Source: Pelomonas lactea (GTDB taxonomy: Bacteria > Pseudomonadota > Gammaproteobacteria > Burkholderiales > Burkholderiaceae_C). Taken from it: a DNA stretch of 64,000 nucleotides. Shown here one piece after another: positions 46,576-54,532 of the stretch. The stretch covers positions 496,001 through 560,000 of the forward strand of contig NZ_JBIGHX010000002.1 of assembly GCF_043555885.1 (NCBI RefSeq), written 5' to 3'. Made by a program: the position numbers and the translations under genes. The notes under the pieces were generated by a model. That model did not search any database, was not told the origin of the DNA, and saw nothing but the letters and a program-made list of their open reading frames with translations. Numbering within the stretch: position 1 is the first letter of the stretch; every line of letters begins with the position of its first letter.

Positions 46576-48729
46576 TTACTCCGCAGCGGCCGGGGCTTGC
46601 TCGGCTGCCGGAGCAGCTTCGCGCGACTCGCGCTCGGGGCGATCGATCAGCGCCTTCATGGACAGCTTGATGCGGCCCTTCTCATCGGTCTCCAGCACCT
46701 TGACCTTGACGACCTGGCCTTCCTGCAGGAAGTCCGTCACCTTCTCGACGCGCTGGTGGGCGATCTGGCTGATGTGCAGCAGGCCGTCCTTGCCGGGCAG
46801 CAGGTTCACGAGGGCACCGAAGTCCAGGATCTTGACGATCGGGCCTTCGTAGACCTTGCCGACTTCGACTTCGGCGGTGATCTCGGCGATGCGCTTCTTG
46901 GCCATCTCGGCCTTCTCGGCGTCCGTCGAAGCGATGGTGATGGTGCCGTCTTCGCCAATGTCGATGGTCGTGCCGGTTTCTTCGGTCAGCGCACGGATGG
47001 TGGCGCCGCCCTTGCCGATGACGTCACGGATCTTCTCCGGGTTGATCTTCATCGTGTACAGGCGCGGGGCGAACTGCGACACCTCGGTGTTGGCCGTGCC
47101 CATGGCTTCGACCATCTTGCCCAGGATGTGCAGGCGGGCTTCCTTGGCCTGGGCCAGCGCGACCTGCATGATTTCCTTCGTGATGCCCTGGATCTTGATG
47201 TCCATCTGCAGGGCTGTGATGCCGGTCGTCGTGCCGGCCACCTTGAAGTCCATGTCGCCCAGATGATCTTCGTCACCCAGGATGTCGGTCAGCACGGCGA
47301 AGCGGTTGCCGTCCTTGATCAGGCCCATGGCGATGCCGGCCACGTGGGCCTTCATCGGCACGCCGGCATCCATCAGCGCCAGGCAGCCGCCGCAGACGGA
47401 AGCCATCGACGACGAGCCGTTGGACTCGGTGATTTCGGAGACGACGCGCAGCGAGTACGGGAAGTCTTCCTTGCTCGGCAGCGCGGCGATCAGCGCGCGC
47501 TTGGCCAGGCGGCCGTGGCCGATTTCGCGGCGCTTGGGCGAGCCCACACGCCCCGTCTCGCCGGTGGCGAAGGGGGGCATGTTGTAGTGCATCATGAAGC
47601 GGTCTTCGAACTCGCCGTCCAGCGCGTCGATGCGCTGCGCATCGCGGTCCGTGCCCAGCGTCGCGATGACCAGCGCCTGCGTCTCGCCGCGCGTGAACAG
47701 CGCCGAGCCGTGGGTGCGCGGCAGGATGCCGTTGCTGATCTCGATGGGGCGCACGGTGCGGGTGTCGCGGCCGTCGATGCGCGGTTCGCCGGCCAGGATC
47801 TGGCTACGGACGATGCGGGCTTCGATCTCGAACAGCAGGCCTTCGACCTCGACCTTGTCGAAGGCCACACCTTCGGCGGTCAGCGCAGCAAACACGTTGG
47901 CGGTCGCAGCGCGGCAGGCTTGCGTGCGGGCCTGCTTGGAGCGGATCTGGTAGGCCTCGCGCAGCGGACCTTCGGCCAGGCCGTTGACCTTGGCGATGAA
48001 GGCTTCATCCTTGGCCGGGGCAACCCAGTTCCACGACGGCTTGCCGGCTTCCTTGACCAGTTCGTTGATCGCGGCGATCGCAACGTTGCCCTGCTCGTGG
48101 CCGAAGACGACGGCGCCCAGCATGACTTCTTCCGACAGGCCCGAAGCCTCGGACTCGACCATCAGCACGGCGGCTTGCGTGCCGGCGACGACCAGGTCCA
48201 TCTGGCTGTTGGCCAGCTCGGACTTGCTGGGGTTCAGCGTGTACTCGCCGTTGACGTAACCCACGCGGGCGGCGCCGATCGGGCCGTTGAAGGGGATGCC
48301 GGACACGGCCAGCGCGGCGGAGGTGCCGATCATGGCGGCGATGTCGGCCTGCACTTCAGGGTTCAGGCTGACGACGTGCACGACGACCTGGACTTCGTTG
48401 AAGAAGCCTTCGGGGAACAGCGGGCGGATCGGGCGGTCGATCAGGCGGCTGGTCAGCGTCTCGTGCTCGCTCGGGCGGCCTTCACGCTTGAAGAAGCTGC
48501 CGGGGATCTTGCCGGCGGCGTAGGTCTTCTCGAGGTAGTCGACGGTCAGCGGGAAGAAATCCTGGCCGGCCTTGGCTTCGGTCTTGGCGACCACGGTGGC
48601 CAGCACGACGGTGCCTTCGATGTTGACGAGGACGGCGCCGGTGGACTGGCGGGCGATCTCACCCGTTTCCAGCACGACGTTGTGGCGGCCCCATTGGAAG
48701 GACTTGGTGACCTTGTTGAACATGGACAT
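46576..48729 (-). CDS. pnp: Polyribonucleotide nucleotidyltransferase (PNPase)
   Basis: A 717-residue exoribonuclease that degrades RNA 3' to 5' with phosphate, alone or in the degradosome. Two RNase PH domains (about 1-240 and 310-550) carry FFPLTVDYLEKTYAAGKIPG and the GDEDHLGDMDFKVAGT catalytic acids. A KH domain (DVIGKGGATIRALTEETG) and an S1 domain (GKVYEGPIVKILDFGALVNL) follow, then an Ala/Glu-rich tail. Three nearby ATGs exist; the one at 48729 has AGGAG six bases upstream. It is encoded after rpsO, as in most proteobacteria. Confidence 0.97.
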   Translation of the reverse strand: MSMFNKVTKSFQWGRHNVVLETGEIARQSTGAVLVNIEGTVVLATVVAKTEAKAGQDFFPLTVDYLEKTYAAGKIPGSFFKREGRPSEHETLTSRLIDRPIRPLFPEGFFNEVQVVVHVVSLNPEVQADIAAMIGTSAALAVSGIPFNGPIGAARVGYVNGEYTLNPSKSELANSQMDLVVAGTQAAVLMVESEASGLSEEVMLGAVVFGHEQGNVAIAAINELVKEAGKPSWNWVAPAKDEAFIAKVNGLAEGPLREAYQIRSKQARTQACRAATANVFAALTAEGVAFDKVEVEGLLFEIEARIVRSQILAGEPRIDGRDTRTVRPIEISNGILPRTHGSALFTRGETQALVIATLGTDRDAQRIDALDGEFEDRFMMHYNMPPFATGETGRVGSPKRREIGHGRLAKRALIAALPSKEDFPYSLRVVSEITESNGSSSMASVCGGCLALMDAGVPMKAHVAGIAMGLIKDGNRFAVLTDILGDEDHLGDMDFKVAGTTTGITALQMDIKIQGITKEIMQVALAQAKEARLHILGKMVEAMGTANTEVSQFAPRLYTMKINPEKIRDVIGKGGATIRALTEETGTTIDIGEDGTITIASTDAEKAEMAKKRIAEITAEVEVGKVYEGPIVKILDFGALVNLLPGKDGLLHISQIAHQRVEKVTDFLQEGQVVKVKVLETDEKGRIKLSMKALIDRPERESREAAPAAEQAPAAAE

Positions 48730-48890
48730 GCTCATCTCCTGGTTGTGGTGGGCGCCTGCATCACACGCAGGCAACCCGGTGAACGCCGGAAACGAGGCTG
48801 GGTTTGGCCCAGATGCCATTCCAGGGCGACTCGGTGGAGAGCCGTCTTGGAATGATCCGCGACCACGTCAGCTTGGTTCCGGCAGATGGA

Positions 48891-48930
48891 CAAAGAGCCT
48901 GTGCTGGACTTTGAGGACCAGACAGGCTCC
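48891..48930 (-). terminator. rpsO-pnp intergenic hairpin
   Basis: The stem GAGCCTGT (48895-48902) plus CTGG (48904-48907) pairs with CCAG plus ACAGGCTC (48918-48929), with one bulged base and a 10-base loop. On the minus strand it follows the rpsO stop by 18 bases and is trailed by a short TTTG. In E. coli this interval has both a terminator and an RNase III processing stem; this hairpin could be either. Confidence 0.65.
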
Positions 48931-48947
48931 TTGACGGATTCGCTAGC

Positions 48948-49214
48948 TTACTTGCGCAGGCCCAGCTTCTGGATCAGGGCGACGTAGCGGGCGGAGTCAA
49001 CACGCTTCAGGTAGGCCAGCAGGCTCTTGCGGGTGTTGACCATCTTCAGCAGACCGCGACGGCCGTGGTGGTCCTTGGCGTGCGTCTTGAAGTGGGGGGT
49101 CAGGTCGTTGATGCGGGCGGTCAGCAGAGCGACCTGGACTTCCGGGCTACCGGTGTCGTTGGCGCTGCGTGCGTTGGCCTTGACGATCTCGGCCTTCTTT
49201 TCGGCGATGGACAT
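48948..49214 (-). CDS. rpsO: 30S ribosomal protein S15
   Basis: An 88-residue four-helix protein that binds the central domain of 16S rRNA. GSPEVQVALLTARINDLTPH and FKTHAKDHHGRRGLLKMVNT, followed by RKSLLAYLKRVDSARY, are diagnostic. It is followed by the hairpin at 48891 and pnp, the standard arrangement. Confidence 0.98.
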   Translation of the reverse strand: MSIAEKKAEIVKANARSANDTGSPEVQVALLTARINDLTPHFKTHAKDHHGRRGLLKMVNTRKSLLAYLKRVDSARYVALIQKLGLRK

Positions 49215-49598
49215 TTGTTTTCCAAAAGGTTTCGGAAGTCCGGCCGGGCGAGACGCACTGCTTGAGCGCTGCCGCAGACGGTTTCCGGGGTTGACTTGCG
49301 GACACGGGGGAAACCACCCCGAGCCGTGCTAGTGCTCCGTGTACAGGGAACCCGGTACGCAGAACTCGCGGATTCTAGCTCAAACCCGGAAGCCACCCGA
49401 ACCGCGGCCGGCCAGGCGGGCGCAAGTCGGGGTGCGCACGCTGGGTTTCAAGAGCCGAAACCGCCCTGGCCTGCAAATGCGTGACTTCTCTTGCCGGCCT
49501 GCACAAACGCCCTTGAAGCGCCTGGTGGCCGCCCTATCTCCGGGTCATCGGGTGCTGCTCCCGAACGGTTCAGCAGTGCAAACCAACGGAGTCTTTCC
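49215..49598. other. Divergent interval between rpsO and hsp20
   Basis: This 384-bp interval has no convincing gene. It should contain the leftward rpsO promoter and the rightward hsp20 promoter. The recognised signal is the sigma-32-like site at 49512-49539; the rest shows no clear repeats or RNA structure. Confidence 0.5.
49512..49539 (+). promoter_or_regulatory. Sigma-32 (heat-shock) type promoter of hsp20
   Basis: CTTGAA at 49512-49517, preceded by CGCC, is followed after 14 bases by CCCTATCT at 49532-49539. This compares well with the sigma-32 consensus (CTTGAA, 13-17 bases, CCCCATnT). Transcription would start near 49546, leaving a leader of about 50 nt before the hsp20 ATG. The downstream gene is a heat-shock protein, which supports the call. 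Confidence 0.72.
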
Positions 49599-49988
49599 AT
49601 GTTCTACCTGACCCACCCTGCCCGTGTCGCCCGCGCCCTGCGCCAGTTCGATGCCGACGTCGCCCGCACGCCGGCGCTGGACATCGCCGAGGACGACAAG
49701 GCCTACAGCGTGACCGTGGACATGCCCGGTGTCACCAAGGATGCGGTCAAGGTCCGCGTCGAAGGCCGCCGTGTGCACATCGAGACCGCCAGCGCCGACG
49801 CTGCCGCGCCGACCGATGGCTCCCGCGTGCTCTACCGCGAACGCCGCGCCGCCAGTTACGCCCGCAGCTTTTCGCTGCCGGTCGAGATCGATCAAGGTCA
49901 GTCGCAAGCCCGCTTCGAGAACGGCGTGCTGACGCTGAACCTCGTCAAGCGCGTCGCCGAGAACGGCGGCGAGTTGACCATCAACTAA
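49599..49988 (+). CDS. Hsp20/alpha-crystallin small heat-shock protein
   Basis: A 129-residue small heat-shock protein. The alpha-crystallin domain fills about residues 28-125: ALDIAEDDKAYSVTVDMPGV, then RVEGRRVHIETA, YRERRAASYARSFSLPVEID and FENGVLTLNLVKR (the A-x-x-x-n-G-v-L box). The N-terminal arm (MFYLTHPARVARALRQFDAD) is short, and the C-terminal IxI motif is present only as LTIN. It holds unfolding proteins in the cytoplasm. Its TAA overlaps the convergent tsaD TAG by three bases. Confidence 0.92.
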   Translation: MFYLTHPARVARALRQFDADVARTPALDIAEDDKAYSVTVDMPGVTKDAVKVRVEGRRVHIETASADAAAPTDGSRVLYRERRAASYARSFSLPVEIDQGQSQARFENGVLTLNLVKRVAENGGELTIN

Positions 49989-51028
49989 GCCGCAGAGAGA
50001 TCCCAGCGCGGGCGCACTTCGAAGCCGCCGTCCCGCCTGGGCTTGGCCATGCCGCGCTGCACGCGCAGCGCGGCCGCCATCGCGATCATGGCGCCGTTGT
50101 CGGTGCACAGCGATAGCTCCGGGTAGTGCACGCGCACGCCGCGCTTGGCACAGGTGGCGCTCAACTGCTCGCGCAACCTCGCGTTGGCGCCCACGCCGCC
50201 CGCCACCACCAGGCGCTTGAGCCCGGTTTCCTTCAGCGCCAGCAGCGACTTCTTCACCAGCACGTCGACGATGGCCGCCTGCGTGGATGCAGCCAGGTCG
50301 GCCCGGGTCTGATCACAGGCGGCCTCGCCGATCTTCTTCACCTGCGTCAGCACGGCCGTCTTCAGGCCGGCGAAGCTGAAGTCCGGCTTGCCGCTGTGCA
50401 GCAGCGGGCGTGGCAGTTCGTAGGCCTGCGGGTTGCCGAACTCGGCCATGCGCGCCAGATGCGGGCCGCCGGGATACGGCAGGCCCAGCAGCTTGGCGCT
50501 CTTGTCGAAGGCCTCGCCGGCGGCGTCATCGATGGTTTCGCCGAGGATCTCGTAGCGGCCGACATCGTCCACGCGCATCAACTGCGTGTGGCCGCCGCTG
50601 ACCAGCAGCGCGACGAATGGGAACTGCGGCGGGTCGGCCGACAGGAAGGGCGACAGCAGATGCCCTTCCAGGTGATGGATGGGCAGCGCCGGCACATCCA
50701 GCGACGCGGCCAGCGACACCGCTACGCCGGCGCCGACGAGCAGCGCGCCCGCGAGGCCCGGGCCTTGCGTGTAGGCGATCAGATCAATGTCGTGCAGCGC
50801 CAGACCGGCCTGCGACAGCACCTCGCGCGTCAGCGGCAACACGCGGCGCACGTGGTCGCGCGAGGCCAGCTCCGGCACGACGCCGCCATAGGCCTGGTGC
50901 ATGCTGATCTGGCTGTGCAGCGCCTGCGCCAGCAGCCTGGGCGGCGCGTCATCCGTCACCTCGACGAGCGCAACCCCAGTTTCGTCACACGACGACTCAA
51001 AACCCAGGATGCGCTGAACAGCACTCAC
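49985..51028 (-). CDS. tsaD: tRNA N6-threonylcarbamoyladenosine transferase TsaD
   Basis: A 347-residue ASKHA-fold enzyme that, with TsaB and TsaE, attaches threonylcarbamoyl to A37 of ANN-decoding tRNAs. The metal-binding HHLEGH is present near residue 110-115, with ILGFESSCDETGVAL at the N-terminus, LLVSGGHTQLM, and VVAGGVGANARLRE. The start is a GTG that overlaps the fdx TGA (GTGA), so it appears to ride on the isc transcript. Confidence 0.96.
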   Translation of the reverse strand: MSAVQRILGFESSCDETGVALVEVTDDAPPRLLAQALHSQISMHQAYGGVVPELASRDHVRRVLPLTREVLSQAGLALHDIDLIAYTQGPGLAGALLVGAGVAVSLAASLDVPALPIHHLEGHLLSPFLSADPPQFPFVALLVSGGHTQLMRVDDVGRYEILGETIDDAAGEAFDKSAKLLGLPYPGGPHLARMAEFGNPQAYELPRPLLHSGKPDFSFAGLKTAVLTQVKKIGEAACDQTRADLAASTQAAIVDVLVKKSLLALKETGLKRLVVAGGVGANARLREQLSATCAKRGVRVHYPELSLCTDNGAMIAMAAALRVQRGMAKPRRDGGFEVRPRWDLSAA

Positions 51029-51363
51029 TTGCCTTCCTTGGCGTGGTTGATCGAGTACTTGGGAATCTCGACCGTGATGTCCTGCTGGCGCAGCAGCGCC
51101 TGGCACGACAGGCGGGAGTCGGGCTCCAGCCCCCACGCCCGATCCAGCATGTCTTCCTCGTCCTCCTCCATCGCGCTCAGCGAGCGGCCGCCCTCGCGGA
51201 CGATGACGTGGCAAGTCGTGCAGGCACAGACCTGATCGCAGGCGTGCTCGATATGGATGTCGTTGGCCAGCAGCACTTCGCAGATCGACGCGCCGGGCGC
51301 GCCGGTCAGCGTCGCGCCTTCGGGGCAGTATTCGGCGTGCGGCAGAATCTTGATGACGGGCAT
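51025..51363 (-). CDS. fdx: ISC-type [2Fe-2S] ferredoxin
   Basis: A 112-residue adrenodoxin-like ferredoxin that supplies electrons for Fe-S assembly. The cluster ligands fit C-x5-C-x2-C in HACDQVCACTTCHVIV, with the fourth in LSCQAL; an extra cysteine lies within the loop. The start MPVIKILPHAEYCPEG is preferred over an upstream ATG inside hscA. It follows hscA by 10 bp and overlaps tsaD by four bases. Confidence 0.96.
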   Translation of the reverse strand: MPVIKILPHAEYCPEGATLTGAPGASICEVLLANDIHIEHACDQVCACTTCHVIVREGGRSLSAMEEDEEDMLDRAWGLEPDSRLSCQALLRQQDITVEIPKYSINHAKEGK

Positions 51364-51373
51364 GGTGTGAGTC

Positions 51374-53218
51374 TCAGAGCTGGCTGACATCGCGGCCGGT
51401 CAGGGCGCGGGCGATGGAGCGGTTCATGCGTTCGGCGGCAAAGCCTTCGGTGGCCTCGGCCAGCGCCTTGACCGCCGCGTCGATGGCATCGGCGTCGTCG
51501 TTCATCGCGGCCAGGGCCGACAGGCGCGCCTCCAGTGCCTCGCGCTCTGGCTCGGGCAACAGGTCGCCATCGGCTGCCAGCGCGCTGCGCGTGGCCAGCA
51601 CCATGCGCTCGGCCTCGACGCGCGCCTCGCGCAGCTTGCGCGCGGCCATGTCGGCGTCGGCGCTGGCGAAGCCGTCCTTCAGCATGCGGGCGATCTCATC
51701 GTCGGCCAGGCCGTAGCTGGGCTTCACGGTGATGGCCGCCTGCACGCCGGAGGTCAGCTCCTCGGCCGATACGCTGAGCAGACCGTCGGCATCGACCTGG
51801 AAGCTGACGCGGATGCGCGCCGCACCGGCCGCCATCGGCGGGATGCCGCGCAGCTCGAAGCGCGCCAGCGACCGGCACTCGCTGACCAGTTCACGCTCGC
51901 CCTGCACGACATGGACGGCCATCGCCGTCTGACCGTCCTTGAACGTGGTGAAGTCCTGGGCCTTGGCGACCGGGATCGTCGAGTTGCGCTCGATGACGCG
52001 CTCGACCAGGCCGCCCATGGTCTCCAGTCCCAGCGACAGCGGGATCACGTCCAGCAGCAGGATCTCGCCATCGGCGGCATTGCCGGCCAGTTGGTTGGCT
52101 TGGATGGCCGCACCCAGCGCCACCACCTCGTCCGGATTCAGGTTGGTCAGCACCTCGCGACCGAACAGCGCGCTGACGGCGCGCCGCACGACCGGCATGC
52201 GCGTGGAGCCACCGACCATGACTGCGCCCTGCACATCGGCGGGCTTGACCTTGGCGTCGCGCAGCACGCGCTTCACGGACGACAGCGTCTTGGCGATCAG
52301 CGGCTGGGCCAGTTCCTCGAACTGCGATCGCGTGACGGTCACGCGCAGCTCGCCTGCGTCCAACGCGGCGACCAGCTCGGTCGAGTCCGCCTCGGACAGC
52401 GCCTCCTTGGCCGCACGCGCAGCGACGAGCACCGCGCGCTTGTCGTGAGCCGATTCGAGCGCGCGCCCACCCAAGGCCCACTCGGCCAGCGCGCGGTCGA
52501 AGTCGTCGCCCCCCAGCGCCGCATCGCCGCCGGTCGCCACCACCTCGAACACGCCGCGCGTGAGGCGCAGCAGCGAGATATCAAAGGTGCCGCCGCCCAG
52601 GTCATAGACGGCGTAAAGGCCTTCGCTGGCGTTGTCCAGCCCGTAGGCGATGGCCGCGGCGGTCGGCTCGTTGATGAGGCGCAGCACCTTCAGGCCAGCA
52701 AGCTCGGCGGCATCCTTGGTGGCTTGGCGCTGGGCGTCGTCGAAGTAGGCCGGCACCGTGATGACGGCACCGAACAAGTCGTCCAGGAAGCTGTCCTCCG
52801 CTCGGAAGCGCAGCGTCGCCAGAATCTCGGCCGACACCTCGACGGGGCTCTTCACGCCGTCTCGCGTGGCGATGGCCAACATGCCGGGACGGTCTTCAAA
52901 CTGGTAGGGCAGATGCTCGCGATTGGCGACGTCCGCCAGCGAGCGGCCCATGAAGCGCTTGACCGAGACGATGGTGTTCTCGGGGTCCTCCGCCTGGGCG
53001 GCCAGCGCGTCGGCGCCGATCTGGCGGCGGCCTTCGGGCAGGTAGCGCACGGCCGACGGCAGGATCACACGGCCCTGCTCGTCGGGCAGGCACTCGGCCA
53101 CGCCGTGGCGCACGGAAGCGACGAGCGAATGCGTCGTGCCGAGGTCGATGCCGACGGCGATGCGGCGCTGGTGCGGGTCGGGCGACGCGCCGGGTTCGGA
53201 AATCTGAAGGAGAGCCAT
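51374..53218 (-). CDS. hscA: Fe-S assembly chaperone HscA
   Basis: A 614-residue Hsp70-class chaperone dedicated to transferring clusters from IscU. The nucleotide-binding domain has VGIDLGTTHSLVASV (about 22-36) and AVYDLGGGTFDISLL (about 205-219). The substrate-binding domain starts about residue 395 (LLLDVIPLSLGLETMGG). It is 6 bp after hscB, its J-protein partner; this pairing separates it from DnaK. Confidence 0.97.
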   Translation of the reverse strand: MALLQISEPGASPDPHQRRIAVGIDLGTTHSLVASVRHGVAECLPDEQGRVILPSAVRYLPEGRRQIGADALAAQAEDPENTIVSVKRFMGRSLADVANREHLPYQFEDRPGMLAIATRDGVKSPVEVSAEILATLRFRAEDSFLDDLFGAVITVPAYFDDAQRQATKDAAELAGLKVLRLINEPTAAAIAYGLDNASEGLYAVYDLGGGTFDISLLRLTRGVFEVVATGGDAALGGDDFDRALAEWALGGRALESAHDKRAVLVAARAAKEALSEADSTELVAALDAGELRVTVTRSQFEELAQPLIAKTLSSVKRVLRDAKVKPADVQGAVMVGGSTRMPVVRRAVSALFGREVLTNLNPDEVVALGAAIQANQLAGNAADGEILLLDVIPLSLGLETMGGLVERVIERNSTIPVAKAQDFTTFKDGQTAMAVHVVQGERELVSECRSLARFELRGIPPMAAGAARIRVSFQVDADGLLSVSAEELTSGVQAAITVKPSYGLADDEIARMLKDGFASADADMAARKLREARVEAERMVLATRSALAADGDLLPEPEREALEARLSALAAMNDDADAIDAAVKALAEATEGFAAERMNRSIARALTGRDVSQL

Positions 53219-53224
53219 AGGAGG

Positions 53225-53743
53225 TCAGGCATCCAGCGCCGCAAGACGCTGGTCGATGTCGTTGCGAAAACGCTGGATGAACATCAGCGCCCTCACCTGC
53301 GCGGCGGCAGCCGGCGCGTCGTGGTTGTCGTCAAGCAGGCGCTGGGTGTGCGCCAGCGCCGCAGCTTCAGCCTGCGCCGCGTCATCGTCGAGGGCGGTCA
53401 GCGCCGCCTCGTCGTCGGCGTCGTCCAGCGCCTCGCGCCATTCCATCTGCTGCATCAGGAAGGCCGCCGGCATGGCCGTGTTGTTCTCGGCCTGCACCGG
53501 CGCACCGCGCAGCTCGCACAGATAGGCGGCTCGCTTGAGCGGATCCTTCAGGCGCCGATAGCCCTCGTTGACGCGCATGGCCCACTGCATCGCCACACGC
53601 TGGGCCGCGGCGCCTTCGGCCGCGAAGCGGTCCGGGTGCACCTCGGCCTGCAGCACCTTCCAGCGCGCATCGATGGCGGCGCGGTCCTGGGCCTGCGTCT
53701 CGGGCAGGCCGAAAAGCTGGAAGTCGTTGTCGGTCAGGCGCAT
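53225..53743 (-). CDS. hscB: Co-chaperone HscB
   Basis: A 172-residue J-protein that targets IscU to HscA. The N-terminal J domain contains the obligatory HPD (EVHPDRFAAEG, about residues 36-46), and the C-terminal three-helix HSCB domain follows. The segment with many Asp and Ala residues (DDADDEAALTALDDDAAQAE) is more acidic than in E. coli. It starts downstream of a terminator-like hairpin that separates it from iscA. Confidence 0.95.
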   Translation of the reverse strand: MRLTDNDFQLFGLPETQAQDRAAIDARWKVLQAEVHPDRFAAEGAAAQRVAMQWAMRVNEGYRRLKDPLKRAAYLCELRGAPVQAENNTAMPAAFLMQQMEWREALDDADDEAALTALDDDAAQAEAAALAHTQRLLDDNHDAPAAAAQVRALMFIQRFRNDIDQRLAALDA

Positions 53744-53755
53744 GGCGGTCGATGA

Positions 53756-53782
53756 AAAGCAAAAGCGCGGCAGGGCCGCGCT
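53756..53782 (-). terminator. Terminator-like hairpin inside the isc operon
   Basis: On the minus strand, AGCGCGGC and GCCGCGCT (53782-53775 and 53771-53764) form a perfect 8-bp stem with a 3-base loop, followed by TTTTGCTTTTC. It lies 21 bases after the iscA stop and 13 bases before the hscB start. It would end or weaken transcription between the iscRSUA and hscBA-fdx parts of the operon. Confidence 0.8.
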
Positions 53783-53802
53783 CCGCGAAACGTCAGGGTC
53801 GG

Positions 53803-54126
53803 TCAGACACGGAAGGATTCGCCGCAGCCGCAGCGGTCCTTCTCACGCGGGTTGCGGAACTTGAAGCCTTCGTTCAGCCCTTCGCGCACGAAGTCCAGCT
53901 CGGTGCCGTCGAGATAGGGCAGGCTCTTGGGGTCGATGAGGATCTTGACCTCGTGCCCCTCGAACACCACGTCTTCCGGCGCAACGTCGTCGGCGTACTC
54001 CAGCTTGTAGGCCAGGCCCGAGCAGCCGGTCGTCTTCACACCCAAGCGCACACCCACGCCCTTGCCGCGCTTGGCGATGTAGCGCTTGACGTGGCGGGCC
54101 GCAGCTTCGGTCAGCGTGACGGACAT
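53803..54126 (-). CDS. iscA: Iron-sulfur cluster assembly protein IscA
   Basis: A 107-residue A-type carrier. The three conserved cysteines are in TTGCSGLAYKLEY and the C-terminal DRCGCGESFRV. It receives clusters or iron for delivery to 4Fe-4S proteins. The start MSVTLTEAAARHVKRYIAKR lies 1 bp after the iscU stop. Confidence 0.97.
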   Translation of the reverse strand: MSVTLTEAAARHVKRYIAKRGKGVGVRLGVKTTGCSGLAYKLEYADDVAPEDVVFEGHEVKILIDPKSLPYLDGTELDFVREGLNEGFKFRNPREKDRCGCGESFRV

Positions 54127-54127
54127 A

Positions 54128-54514
54128 TCAGCTGCTGTGCTTGGCGCGGTAGTCGTCCACCGCCGCCTTGATGGCATCTTCGGCCAGGATGGAGCAATGG
54201 ATCTTCACCGGCGGCAGCGCCAGCTCTTCGGCGATCTGCGTGTTCTTGATCGTCAGCGCCTCGTCCAGGCTCTTGCCCTTGACCCACTCGGTCACCAGCG
54301 AGCTGGAAGCGATCGCCGAGCCGCAGCCATAGGTCTTGAACTTGGCGTCTTCGATGAGGCCGGTCGCCGGGTTCACCTTGATCTGCAGCTTCATCACGTC
54401 GCCGCAGGCCGGGGCGCCGACCATGCCGGTGCCGACATCCTCATCGCCCTTGTCGAAGTTGCCGACGTTGCGGGGGTTCTCGTAGTGGTCAACGACTTTT
54501 TCGCTGTATGCCAT
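54128..54514 (-). CDS. iscU: Fe-S cluster scaffold IscU
   Basis: A 128-residue scaffold on which clusters are built. The three cysteines are in GAPACGDVMKLQIKV, KTYGCGSAIASSS and KIHCSILAEDAIKAA. The HscA recognition motif LPPVK precedes the third cysteine. It lies 18 bp after iscS. Confidence 0.98.
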   Translation of the reverse strand: MAYSEKVVDHYENPRNVGNFDKGDEDVGTGMVGAPACGDVMKLQIKVNPATGLIEDAKFKTYGCGSAIASSSLVTEWVKGKSLDEALTIKNTQIAEELALPPVKIHCSILAEDAIKAAVDDYRAKHSS

Positions 54515-54532
54515 GTTGTTCTCCTGATGGGC

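Noticed and set aside
45490..48855. A long open frame on the plus strand opposite tpiA, the quinone oxidoreductase and pnp
   Set aside because: It is antisense to three confident genes, with composition typical of a shadow frame.
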